DNA of 64,000 nt from Micromonospora sp. DSM 45708. GTDB lineage: Bacteria; Actinomycetota; Actinomycetes; Mycobacteriales; Micromonosporaceae. A program made the position numbers and the translations under genes. Position 1 is the stretch's first letter; each line of letters opens with the position of its first letter. Where the stretch lies: assembly GCF_039566955.1 (NCBI RefSeq), contig NZ_CP154796.1, forward strand, positions 6,386,001 through 6,450,000, read 5' to 3'. A model generated the notes under the pieces. The model searched no databases and was not told where the DNA came from. It saw only the letters and a program-made list of their open reading frames with translations. Shown here piece after piece: positions 26,827 through 34,209 of this stretch.

Positions 26827-26861
26827 GCGACGGCCGGCCCTCGGCGGGGGCCGGCCGTCGC
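26827..26861. terminator. Bidirectional hairpin between the ParA-like gene and DUF3151
   Basis: Perfect 14-bp arms GCGACGGCCGGCCC / GGGCCGGCCGTCGC with a 7-nt loop, between two convergent stops. Confidence 0.7.
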
Positions 26862-26869
26862 GAGACGGG

Positions 26870-27298
26870 TCAGTCGCTGGCCAGCGCGTCCCCGGCAGCC
26901 GGGTCGCAGTCGCGGAGGAACTGGGCGCAGCGGGCCGCCTCGTCCGCCTCGCCGATCTCGCCGGCGGCCCGGGAGAGCACGTAGAGGCAGCGGAGGAAGC
27001 CCTGGTTGGGCGCGTGCGACCAGGGCACCGGGCCGTGGCCCTTCCAGCCGCTGCGGCGGAGCTGGTCCAGCCCCCGGTGGTAGCCGGTGCGCGCGTACGC
27101 GTAGGCCGGGACGACCTGGTCCGCGGTGAGCGCGCGGCCGGCCAGCGCCGCCCAGCCCGCGCTGTAGGTCGGGAAGCGGGCCGCGACCTCGGCGTACGCC
27201 TCGTCGGTGCCCTGCTCGGCCGCGGCGGCGAGCGCGGCGTCGGCCTCCTCGGAGACCGGGAGCAGGGTGGCCGGTGGCTCTGGCAACAGGTTCTGCAT
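26870..27298 (-). CDS. DUF3151 protein
   Basis: 142 residues from the ATG at 27298 (MQNLLPEPPATLLP). A second ATG at 27310 is in frame, but TTGAAT lies 6 nt before 27298, favouring the shorter leaderless form. It is a soluble, helix-rich protein (AAEQGTDEAYAEVAARFPTYSAGWAALAGRAL, RSGWKGHGPVPW) of the actinobacterial DUF3151 family, the Rv0360c counterpart. The family has no known role; genomic closeness to fba and purA is conserved. Confidence 0.85.
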   Translation of the reverse strand: MQNLLPEPPATLLPVSEEADAALAAAAEQGTDEAYAEVAARFPTYSAGWAALAGRALTADQVVPAYAYARTGYHRGLDQLRRSGWKGHGPVPWSHAPNQGFLRCLYVLSRAAGEIGEADEAARCAQFLRDCDPAAGDALASD

Positions 27299-27402
27299 CG
27301 TCCCATTCAACCCGCTTCGCCCTGGCGCGCGCGAGGGGGTCCGGTCGGCCGGTCGGCTGAACGGCTGAGGGTTTCGTCACGCCTCGGCGGGACCACACGT
27401 AC

Positions 27403-27508
27403 CCGCGGCCCATGCCGCGGCCGTGGTTCTTGCACTACAACTACAGGTCCGGAGCCTCCCCAGGAACCGGTTACGCAGGAGCCCGGCGGCGCGCCCGCCG
27501 GGCTCCTG
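27403..27508 (+). promoter_or_regulatory. Leader with two perfect hairpins upstream of the LOG gene
   Basis: CCGCGGC/GCCGCGG (27403-27420) places an ATG in its 4-nt loop. From that ATG a frame reads MPRPWFLHYNYRS, rich in aromatic residues. CAGGAGCCCGGCGG/CCGCCGGGCTCCTG (27476-27508) is a perfect 14-bp terminator-like stem. This layout recalls attenuator leaders, but the frame has no stop before the gene. On the minus strand TGTAGTTGTAGTGCAAGAAC may be an operator for DUF3151. Confidence 0.4.
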
Positions 27509-27558
27509 TCCGTACCGCCCGGGTTTGCGAGGTTGCCCGACCGGGGCAGGATGAGCGG

Positions 27559-28770
27559 GTGCCGACCCCACCACCCGCGGACGTCATCGAGCCGCACGCG
27601 CCCCACGTCGACGAGGTCCAGACCCGGACCGAGTTCGATCACCGGCTGGCCGGGGGGACCCTCGCCGGCCTGACCGTGCAGGGGCTCCGCCTCGACCTGG
27701 ACCCGGTCCCGGACCTGCGCGACGTCGACGTCGCCGGCACGCTCTTCGTGGGTTGCCGGTTCGCCGACCGCGAGGTGGGCGCGGACCTGGTCCGCCGGGG
27801 CGCCAACGTCGTCCCGCCGTTCTCCGGGCTGCCCTACCCGACCCAGCCGTCCCACCTCTACACCGCCGACGAGCTGGCCGCCGGCTTCGCCGAGGGCGGG
27901 TTCACCGAGATGTACGACACCCGGGTGTACGCGCACTTCCGGGCGCACGGCGGCGCGCTGCCGGACGTCCGCGAGGCGCTCGGCCAGCGGCTGCACGACC
28001 ACGGCGTGGACAACGCGCTGGCCGACGCGACCCGGTCGTGGCTGGCCGCGCACGGGCCGCAGTCCGTGGTGGGCGTGATGGGTGGGCACGCGGTGCCGCG
28101 CGGCAGCGCCGCGTACCGGATGGCGGCGGTGCTGGGTTGGGAGCTGGCGCGGGCCGACCGGCTGGTGGTGACCGGCGGCGGGCCGGGCGTGATGGAGGCG
28201 GCGAACCTCGGCGCGTTCCTCGCGGCCTGGCCGGCCGACGAGCTGGCCGCCGCGATCGACGTGCTGGCCACCGCGCCGGACTTCACCGACCACGACCGGT
28301 ACACGGCGGCGGCGCTGGCCGTGCGCAAGCGGTACGCGGACGGCCCGTCGCTGCCCACGCCCCGGCCGGCGGCGCCGGACACCGGGTGGGCCCGCTCCGG
28401 CGGCCTGGCCATCCCCACCTGGCTGTACGGCCACGAACCGGCGAACCTGTTCGCCGGGCGGATCGCGAAGTACTTCTCCAACGCCATCCGCGAGGACACC
28501 ATCCTGCGGCTGGCCCGGGGCGGGATCGTGTTCGCGCCCGGCCGGGCCGGCACCGTGCAGGAGGTGTTCCAGGCCGCCACCAAGACGTTCTACGGCACCG
28601 ACGGGGCGAGCGGCGCGTACGTCTTCCTCGACCGCGCGTTCTGGACCACCGAGCTGCCGGTGGAGTCGCTGCTGCGGCCACTCTTCGCCGCCTCCCCGTT
28701 CGGCGACCTGTCCCGCACGATCCACCTCACCGACGACGTCCGCGAGGCGGTCGCGCTGCTGGTGAAGTGA
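27559..28770 (+). CDS. LOG-family (Rossmann) nucleotide-processing protein
   Basis: 403 residues from the GTG at 27559, which has CAGGAT 6 nt upstream, as in the leaderless genes here. Residues ~175-370 are the LOG/TIGR00730 fold: VVGVMGGHAVPRG, VTGGGPGVMEAANLG and the variant phosphoribohydrolase motif PGRAGTVQEVFQ (family PGGxGTxxE). LOG proteins release bases from cytokinin-type or other nucleoside monophosphates. The ~170-residue N-terminal extension is unusual for simple LOG enzymes, so this may be the larger AMP-nucleosidase-like branch. It ends in a long palindrome shared with fba. Confidence 0.8.
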   Translation: MPTPPPADVIEPHAPHVDEVQTRTEFDHRLAGGTLAGLTVQGLRLDLDPVPDLRDVDVAGTLFVGCRFADREVGADLVRRGANVVPPFSGLPYPTQPSHLYTADELAAGFAEGGFTEMYDTRVYAHFRAHGGALPDVREALGQRLHDHGVDNALADATRSWLAAHGPQSVVGVMGGHAVPRGSAAYRMAAVLGWELARADRLVVTGGGPGVMEAANLGAFLAAWPADELAAAIDVLATAPDFTDHDRYTAAALAVRKRYADGPSLPTPRPAAPDTGWARSGGLAIPTWLYGHEPANLFAGRIAKYFSNAIREDTILRLARGGIVFAPGRAGTVQEVFQAATKTFYGTDGASGAYVFLDRAFWTTELPVESLLRPLFAASPFGDLSRTIHLTDDVREAVALLVK

Positions 28771-28821
28771 AAGGAGGGGCCCCCTTCTAACAGACGCCTG
28801 TTAAAGGGGGCCCCTCCTTTC
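28769..28821. terminator. Long GGGGCCCC palindrome between convergent LOG and fba genes
   Basis: Perfect 18-bp outer arms (28769-28786 and 28804-28821: GAAAGGAGGGGCCCCCTT and its complement) plus inner TAACAG/CTGTTA. It has the AAGGAGGGGCCCC and TAAC blocks of the element at 13785. It is one of a repeat family used as bidirectional terminators. Confidence 0.8.
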
Positions 28822-28828
28822 GACTCGA

Positions 28829-29851
28829 CTACTTCATGGTGGTGCCGGTGGAGCGCAGGTGCTCGCAGGCCTCGACCACGCGGGCGGCCATGCCGGCCTC
28901 GGCGGCCTTGCCCCAGACGCGCGGGTCGTACAGCTTCTTGTTGCCGACCTCGCCGTCGACCTTCAGCACGCCGTCGTAGTTGCGGAACATGTGGTCCGCG
29001 ACCGGGCGGGAGAACGTGTACTGGGTGTCGGTGTCGATGTTCATCTTCACCACGCCGTAGTCCAGCGCCTCCCGGATCTCCGACAGCAGCGAGCCGGAAC
29101 CGCCGTGGAAGACCAGGCTGAGCGGCTTCTCCTTGCCGTACTTGGCACCGACCGCGTCCTGGATCTGCTTGAGCACCTCGGGACGGAGCTTCACGTTGCC
29201 CGGCTTGTAGACGCCGTGCACGTTGCCGAAGGTCAGCGCCGCCATGTAGCGGCCCTTCTCGCCCAGGCCCAGCGCCTCGACCATGGCCAGGCCGTCGTCC
29301 ACGGTGGTGTAGAGCTTGTCGTTGATGGCGTTCTCGACGCCGTCCTCCTCGCCACCGACGACGCCGACCTCGATCTCCAGGACGATCTTGCCCTTGGCGG
29401 CCTCGGCGAGGAGCTGCTCGGCGATCTCCAGGTTCTCCGCCACCGGCACGGCCGAGCCGTCCCACATGTGCGACTGGAACAGCGGCTCCTGGCCGTTCTT
29501 GACCCGCTCCTGCGAGATGGCCATCAGCGGCCGGACGAACTTGTCCAGCTTGTCCTTCGGGCAGTGGTCGGTGTGCAGCGCGACGGTCACCGGGTACTTC
29601 TTGGCCACCTCGTGCGCGTACGCGGCGAACGCGGTCGCGCCGGTCACCATGTCCTTGATCGACGGGCCGGAGAGGTATTCCGCGCCGCCGGTGGAGACCT
29701 GGATGATGCCGTCGCTCTCCGCGTCGGCGAAGCCCTTGAGCGCCGCGTTCAGCGTCTGGGAGGAGGTCACGTTGATCGCGGGGTACGCGTACCGGCCGGC
29801 CTTGGCCCGGTCCAGCATCTCCGCGTAAGCCTCGGGGGAAGCGATGGGCAT
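28829..29851 (-). CDS. fba: Class II fructose-bisphosphate aldolase
   Basis: 340 residues, SD AAGGAGCG before the ATG. Zn-dependent glycolytic aldolase. Motifs: YAYPAINVTSSQTLNAALKGFADAESDGIIQVSTGGAEYL, ALHTDHCPKDKL (Zn His and catalytic Asp), EIEVGVVGGEEDGV, LTFGNVHGVYKPG (Zn His), LVFHGGSGS (Zn His), GVVKMNIDTDTQY. It is the Rv0363c counterpart, monocistronic, convergent with the LOG gene. Confidence 0.97.
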   Translation of the reverse strand: MPIASPEAYAEMLDRAKAGRYAYPAINVTSSQTLNAALKGFADAESDGIIQVSTGGAEYLSGPSIKDMVTGATAFAAYAHEVAKKYPVTVALHTDHCPKDKLDKFVRPLMAISQERVKNGQEPLFQSHMWDGSAVPVAENLEIAEQLLAEAAKGKIVLEIEVGVVGGEEDGVENAINDKLYTTVDDGLAMVEALGLGEKGRYMAALTFGNVHGVYKPGNVKLRPEVLKQIQDAVGAKYGKEKPLSLVFHGGSGSLLSEIREALDYGVVKMNIDTDTQYTFSRPVADHMFRNYDGVLKVDGEVGNKKLYDPRVWGKAAEAGMAARVVEACEHLRSTGTTMK

Positions 29852-29983
29852 GTCGAACGCTCCTTACTTACCGCTCTCGGCCGTGCAGGCCGCCGTCTTT
29901 CCTCGGGTGCGCCGGACCGCGCTGTCCACCGCGGGCAGTATCCCGTAGGAGCGAACGCGGGGCACAACCGACCCGGGCACCGC

Positions 29984-30367
29984 TCACCGCCCCTCCAGGC
30001 GGTCCGGCACGGCGACACTGATCACCCAGCTCACCACCGACACCACGATGGCCCCCCAGAAGGCGGCCCAGAAGCCGTCGACGTGGAACGGCAGGCGCAG
30101 CACGCCGGCGATCCAGTCGGTCAGCAGGAACAGCAGCGCGTTCACCACGAGCGCGAACAAGCCGAGCGTGAGCAGGTAGAACACACAGCCGAACACCTTG
30201 ATCAGCGGCTTGAGCACCGCGTTGACCACACCGAAGACGAGCGCCACCACGATCAGCGTGAACACCGTGCTGCCGCCGTTGCGGCCGGTCACCTGCACCC
30301 CGGGCACGATCAGCGTCGCCATCCACAGCGCGACCGCGGTGATCGCCAGTCGGATGAGGAAGCCCAC
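29984..30367 (-). CDS. Four-helix membrane protein (phage holin 4_2 / PF04020 family)
   Basis: 127 residues from the GTG at 30367; CAGGAT lies 6 nt before it. Four hydrophobic helices: LIRLAITAVALWMATLIVPG, STVFTLIVVALVFGVVNAVL, CVFYLLTLGLFALVVNALLFLLTDW, FWAAFWGAIVVSVVSWVISV. The family label 'phage holin' is historical; these proteins are ordinary chromosomal membrane proteins and nothing phage-like is nearby. Confidence 0.8.
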   Translation of the reverse strand: MGFLIRLAITAVALWMATLIVPGVQVTGRNGGSTVFTLIVVALVFGVVNAVLKPLIKVFGCVFYLLTLGLFALVVNALLFLLTDWIAGVLRLPFHVDGFWAAFWGAIVVSVVSWVISVAVPDRLEGR

Positions 30368-30502
30368 GACCCCATCCTGGCACCGGCCGCGCGCCGGGGA
30401 GGGCGCAATCGCCGACTCCGCGCTTCGGCCGGCTCCGAGCGGTGGCCCGGACCAGCCCGTACGGTGGTGGGGCACGGTCGGAACGAGACGCAGGAGGGGA
30501 CG

Positions 30503-30715
30503 ATGGGACAGCCCGACGAGGACTTCGCCCCGAGCGACCACCTCGCTCCGGAGGAACGGGACCCCGAGGCGGAGCCGGCCGACGCGGTCGAGCAGGCCGC
30601 CCCGGCCACCCTCGACGACACCGACGGTGAGCCGCACCGGGGCCTGGAGGTCGCCGACTGGGACGCCATGGAGCAGGCCCGCGTGGTCGGCGCAGACGAG
30701 GACGACTACCGCTGA
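30503..30715 (+). CDS. Small acidic protein, unknown function
   Basis: 70 residues. ATG behind a strong GGAGGGG SD. Composition is very acidic (EDFAPSDHLAPEERDPEAEPADAVEQ ... VVGADEDDYR), with no membrane segment and probably little fold. Divergent from the holin-family gene. Its end is 6 bp from the convergent LCP gene. Confidence 0.7.
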   Translation: MGQPDEDFAPSDHLAPEERDPEAEPADAVEQAAPATLDDTDGEPHRGLEVADWDAMEQARVVGADEDDYR

Positions 30716-30721
30716 CGGCCC

Positions 30722-31765
30722 TCAGCGCAGGCTGGTGACCTGCGCCGGGTGGGCGGCGGCCCAGCCGGCCAGCCGGTCGCCGCGCAACGCGTCCCGGAAG
30801 CCGTCGACCAGCGTCGGGTCCGGTGCGAACCCGCGCGCCGTCCACTCCTGGTAGCGGACCGGCAGGCCGAGCGCGACCGGGTCCGTCGTGCTCGCCCGGC
30901 CGGCCAGGGAGAGCAGCGCCGGCAGGGACAGGTCACCGGTGTCGGTGGTCAGGGCCGGCCCGAGCTGGCCGATCAGCCGGCCGAGGCGTACCGGGTCGGT
31001 GGTGATCCCCTGCTCGCGCACCTGGTGGAGCAGGCCGGCCGCGTACCGGAGCGCGTTGCGTTCCCGGTCCAGCACGGCGTCGCGCAGGCCGTACCGCTGT
31101 CGGAGCAGGTCCACCGCCTGCGCGCCGTCGAGCCGCTGGCAGCCGACCGGGAAGCGCCGGCCGGTGTGCACCGAGCGCACCGCCGCCGGCAGACAGACCG
31201 GTACGCCGCCGACCGCGTCGGTCAGCGTCCGGGCGTCCCGGTAGGTGAGCACCACCCCGGCGTCCACCGGCACCCCGGTCAGCCGGGTGACCGCCTGGCG
31301 GGTGGCCCGGTAGCCGGCCGCCAGGTCCCCCGACCCGGCACCTTGGGTGAACGTCGCGCTGAGCTTGTCCGTCCCGCCGTCGGGCATCGGCACGAGCAGG
31401 TCGCGCGGGATGGACACGAGGTAGAGCCGGCTCCGGTCGGCCGGCACGTGCACCAGCAGGATCGAGTCGGCCCGCCGGCTCGCGTCCGCTTCGTCCAGGC
31501 CGAGCAGCAGCACGTTCAGCGCGGCGGTGGGGGCCGGCGACGGCGGAGCGGCGGGGCGCGTGGACTGCGGCGGCCGGGGCGTCACCACGGTGAAGCCGAC
31601 GAGCGCCACGGCGGCCACCGCCAGCGCGGTGCCGGCCAGGCGCACCCGGCGGCGACGCCGCCGCCGATGGGCCACCGCCCGGTCGATGGCGGCCCGGACC
31701 GGGCCGGTGGGCGGCGTCAGCGCCTCGTGCCGGGCGAACGCGGCCCGCAGCTCGTCCTCGATCAT
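30722..31765 (-). CDS. LytR-CpsA-Psr (LCP) family protein coupled to an ECF sigma factor
   Basis: 347 residues. The N-terminus looks like a sigma-partner tail (MIEDELRAAFARHEALTP ... HRRRRRRRVR), with one membrane helix (~43-62) and then an extracytoplasmic LCP domain: RADSILLVHVPADRSRLYLVSIPRDLLV, DKLSATFTQG, VTRLTGVPVD, DAVGGVPVCL, LDGAQAVDLLRQRYGL..DRERN. LCP enzymes transfer glycopolymers from lipid carriers to peptidoglycan. Conserved Arg and Asp positions (SIPRD, RADS, DRERN) are present. Its ATG overlaps the sigma TGA (ATGA), the same layout as the sigma/anti-sigma pair at 3.6-4.9 kb, so it may sense wall state and control the sigma factor. Confidence 0.82.
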   Translation of the reverse strand: MIEDELRAAFARHEALTPPTGPVRAAIDRAVAHRRRRRRRVRLAGTALAVAAVALVGFTVVTPRPPQSTRPAAPPSPAPTAALNVLLLGLDEADASRRADSILLVHVPADRSRLYLVSIPRDLLVPMPDGGTDKLSATFTQGAGSGDLAAGYRATRQAVTRLTGVPVDAGVVLTYRDARTLTDAVGGVPVCLPAAVRSVHTGRRFPVGCQRLDGAQAVDLLRQRYGLRDAVLDRERNALRYAAGLLHQVREQGITTDPVRLGRLIGQLGPALTTDTGDLSLPALLSLAGRASTTDPVALGLPVRYQEWTARGFAPDPTLVDGFRDALRGDRLAGWAAAHPAQVTSLR

Positions 31766-32247
31766 GAGCAGACCTCCACGTGTTCGGCTCGGAGCGTGGC
31801 CAGGGCACGCGAGATGCTGGACCGGACGGTGCCGACGGCGCAGCCGAGCACGTCGGCGATCTCCGCGTCGGTCAGGTCCTCGTAGTAGCGCAGCACCAGC
31901 GCGGCGCGCTGCCGCCGGGGCAGCCGGGACAGCCAGGACCAGACCTGGTCCCGGTCCACCGCGGACTGGGCGTGGTCGGCCGGCGCGGGCACCGCCTCGT
32001 CGGGCTCGCCACGCAGCAGCACCCGGCGGGCCCACGAGCCGCGCCGCCAGTCCACGAACTGGTTGGTGAGCATCCGGCGCACGTACCGTTCCGGCGCGTC
32101 GGCGTGGGCCACCCGCCGCCAGTGGAGCTGGACCCGGACCATGGTCTCCTGCACCAGGTCCTGGGCCTGGTGCGGGTCGCCGGTCAACATGACCGCGTAC
32201 CGCAGCAGCGCGCCCAGCCGCGCGTCGGCGAACTCCTCGTACGTCAC
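31762..32247 (-). CDS. SigE-family ECF RNA polymerase sigma factor (second)
   Basis: 161 residues from the GTG at 32247, preceded by GGAGGT. Region 2: LGALLRYAVMLTGDPHQAQDLVQETMVRVQLHW. Region 4: LPRRQRAALVLRYYEDLTDAEIADVLGCAVGTVRSSISRALATLR. It is coupled to the LCP gene and divergent from the LPXTG surface-protein gene, with a CGAACATTG inverted repeat between them, so both may be its targets. Confidence 0.87.
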   Translation of the reverse strand: MTYEEFADARLGALLRYAVMLTGDPHQAQDLVQETMVRVQLHWRRVAHADAPERYVRRMLTNQFVDWRRGSWARRVLLRGEPDEAVPAPADHAQSAVDRDQVWSWLSRLPRRQRAALVLRYYEDLTDAEIADVLGCAVGTVRSSISRALATLRAEHVEVCS

Positions 32248-32290
32248 TGCACCTCCCGGTGTCCCGCTCGATAGACGGGCACGGGGGCAC

Positions 32291-32333
32291 CGAACATTGC
32301 GACGATGGTGATCAACCGTTCGGTCAATGTTCG
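32291..32333. promoter_or_regulatory. Inverted repeat in the sigma/LPXTG divergent promoter
   Basis: CGAACATTG (32291-32299) and CAATGTTCG (32325-32333), perfect 9-bp arms 25 bp apart, in an AT-richer stretch. GACTTAAGGAATCTTTAAG follows closer to the surface-protein gene. Candidate operator or paired binding site. Confidence 0.45.
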
Positions 32334-32416
32334 CTGTGCGGGGCAACGGATCGACTTAAGGAATCTTTAAGCTCCACGGGCTCCACCTGATCATCCCCAC
32401 GGGAGGACCCCCCACC

Positions 32417-33982
32417 ATGCTCAGCAACTCCACCCGGCGCTGTCTCGCCGGGTTGGGCGTCGCAGGCGCGTTCGTCGCCGCCTCCGCCACCCCCGCCGTC
32501 GCCGCGGCCCCCCAGGTCAAGCTGGGCCTCTACTTCAGCGACACCACGATCGCGACGAACTCCGACGGCAAGATCGGGGACAGTCGAATCTTCAGCTCCG
32601 CCCCGACCGTGCTGCACGACGTCGCCGTCCGCTACGACTTCTCCGACCTGGCCGGCAAGGTGACCGTCAGCAACGCGGACGACCCCTACTGCAGCACCCC
32701 GTCCGAGTACGTGCTGCTCTGCGCCGACCCGTTCGACATCGACGCGGACGTGTGGGGTTCGAGCGGCATCTTCGAGGTGCAGCTCAAGGCCACCGCCAAG
32801 GCGAAGGACGGCGATGCCGGCACGCTGAAGGTGACCATGACCGCGGCCGGCTACGAGCCGGTCTCGCACGACGCGAAGATCCGGGTCGGCGAGGGCGTCG
32901 ACCTGGCCGCCGGTCCCGAGACCAAGACGTCGGTCGCGCCGGGTGGCACCTTCACCGCTCCGGCGACGGTCAGCAACGCGGGCGAGCTCACCGCCAAGGG
33001 CGCGGTCGCCATCTTCTACCACGACTACGGCCTCAACGCGGCCAAGCACTTCAACAACTGCACCTACGCGGGCGACGAGCTGCGCACCTGCACGTTCGAC
33101 GAGGAACTGCCCTCGGGCAGCACCTTCAGCGCGTCGCTGCCGTACGTCCTCGGCGCGGACACCTACGCCCCGAGCTCCAAGTACGGCGAGATCATCTGGA
33201 TGACCCCGGCCGAGTTCGAGGACTTCCAGAAGGACGTGGGCTTCTACCAGGAGACCATCGGTAAGCCGGGCACCGACGGCGAGCTGGCCCTCACCCCGGT
33301 CCCCGGCAAGGCGACCGCCCGGGGCTTCCAGGCCGATCGGCAGCCGGAGAACAACGGCACGATCATGACGGTGACGGCGACCGGTAAGAACGGCACCGAT
33401 CTCGAGGCGCTCGGCACCTCGGTGACCGGCAAGGCCGGCGCCACGGTGAAGGCGACCTTCGGGCTGCGTAACAACGGTCCGGCGACTCTCGACTACAACC
33501 GGGCGGGCAGCTCGGTCACCTACCTGAACTTCGACGTGCCGCAGGGCACGACCGCGGTCGCCGTACCGGAGAACTGCATCACCAGGAACGGCGAGGAGTG
33601 GGGCGAGCCGGGCGAGCCGGGTCAGCGTCACTACTTCTGCTACTTCGGCAGCGTGCTGAAGGCCGGCGAGTCGGCGATGCTGGACTTCTCGCTCCGGATC
33701 GACAAGGTGATCCCCAACGCGACCGGGCCGGTGAAGATCAATGTCACGTGCCAGTGCGACGGCGGCTTCATCCGTGACCTGAAGCCGGCCAACGACACCG
33801 CCAAGGTCGTCGTCAACGCCGCCGCGGGTGGTGACGGCGGCCAGGGTGGCGGTGACGGCGGCACGCTGCCGATCACCGGTTCCTCCACCGGCCTGATCGC
33901 CGGCATCGGCGCGCTGCTGCTCGCCGCCGGCTTCGGCGGCTACGTGGTGGCCCGCCGCCGCAAGACCCGCTTCGTCGCCTGA
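32417..33982 (+). CDS. LPXTG-anchored surface protein
   Basis: 521 residues. Sec signal MLSNSTRRCLAGLGVAGAFVAASATPAVAA. The long beta-rich ectodomain has four or more Cys (YCSTP..LLCADP, NCTYAGDELRTCTF, CQCDGG) and two DUF11/CARDB-like blocks (SVAPGGTFTAPATVSNAGELTAKG; GATVKATFGLRNNGPATL). A Gly/Asp linker leads to sorting signal LPITGSSTGLIAGIGALLLAAGFGGYVVARRRKTRF, so sortase would link it to peptidoglycan. No sortase lies in the window. A strong terminator follows. Confidence 0.85.
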   Translation: MLSNSTRRCLAGLGVAGAFVAASATPAVAAAPQVKLGLYFSDTTIATNSDGKIGDSRIFSSAPTVLHDVAVRYDFSDLAGKVTVSNADDPYCSTPSEYVLLCADPFDIDADVWGSSGIFEVQLKATAKAKDGDAGTLKVTMTAAGYEPVSHDAKIRVGEGVDLAAGPETKTSVAPGGTFTAPATVSNAGELTAKGAVAIFYHDYGLNAAKHFNNCTYAGDELRTCTFDEELPSGSTFSASLPYVLGADTYAPSSKYGEIIWMTPAEFEDFQKDVGFYQETIGKPGTDGELALTPVPGKATARGFQADRQPENNGTIMTVTATGKNGTDLEALGTSVTGKAGATVKATFGLRNNGPATLDYNRAGSSVTYLNFDVPQGTTAVAVPENCITRNGEEWGEPGEPGQRHYFCYFGSVLKAGESAMLDFSLRIDKVIPNATGPVKINVTCQCDGGFIRDLKPANDTAKVVVNAAAGGDGGQGGGDGGTLPITGSSTGLIAGIGALLLAAGFGGYVVARRRKTRFVA

Positions 33983-33994
33983 CCGAACCACCCC

Positions 33995-34030
33995 GGGTGC
34001 CCCGCCGACCACCACATCGGCGGGGCACCC
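33995..34030 (+). terminator. Terminator of the LPXTG gene
   Basis: Perfect 14-bp arms GGGTGCCCCGCCGA / TCGGCGGGGCACCC with an 8-nt loop, 12 bases after the stop. Confidence 0.75.
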
Positions 34031-34096
34031 CCACATCCAGAGCACCCCGAAAAGAAGACCCCAAAAGCAGCACGGTCGGCGGCGAACGAGCACGAA

Positions 34097-34172
34097 GGGT
34101 TTCCGGGGGAGCCCGACCCGCGCAGGGATCAAGCCTGACCGCCCGGAGCGGGTCGGGCTCCCCCGGAAACCC
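34097..34172. repeat. Perfect 25-bp inverted repeat upstream of hen1
   Basis: Arms 34097-34121 and 34148-34172 (GGGTTTCCGGGGGAGCCCGA... and complement) are perfect over 25 bp around a 26-nt loop. It lies between the LPXTG terminator and hen1 and is too long for an ordinary terminator. No matching copy in this window. Confidence 0.75.
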
Positions 34173-34209
34173 CACGACAGCGCAACAAAGATCAAGGAAC
34201 ATCAACCCC

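Noticed and set aside
27412..27558. Using the upstream ATG as the LOG protein start
   Set aside because: The extra 49 residues include a hairpin-encoded Arg/Ala run, and CAGGAT is correctly placed for the GTG at 27559. Kept only as a possible leader.
29984..30367. Phage holin label suggesting prophage
   Set aside because: The family name is misleading. No integrase, capsid, tail or lysin gene is present and the neighbours are core metabolism.
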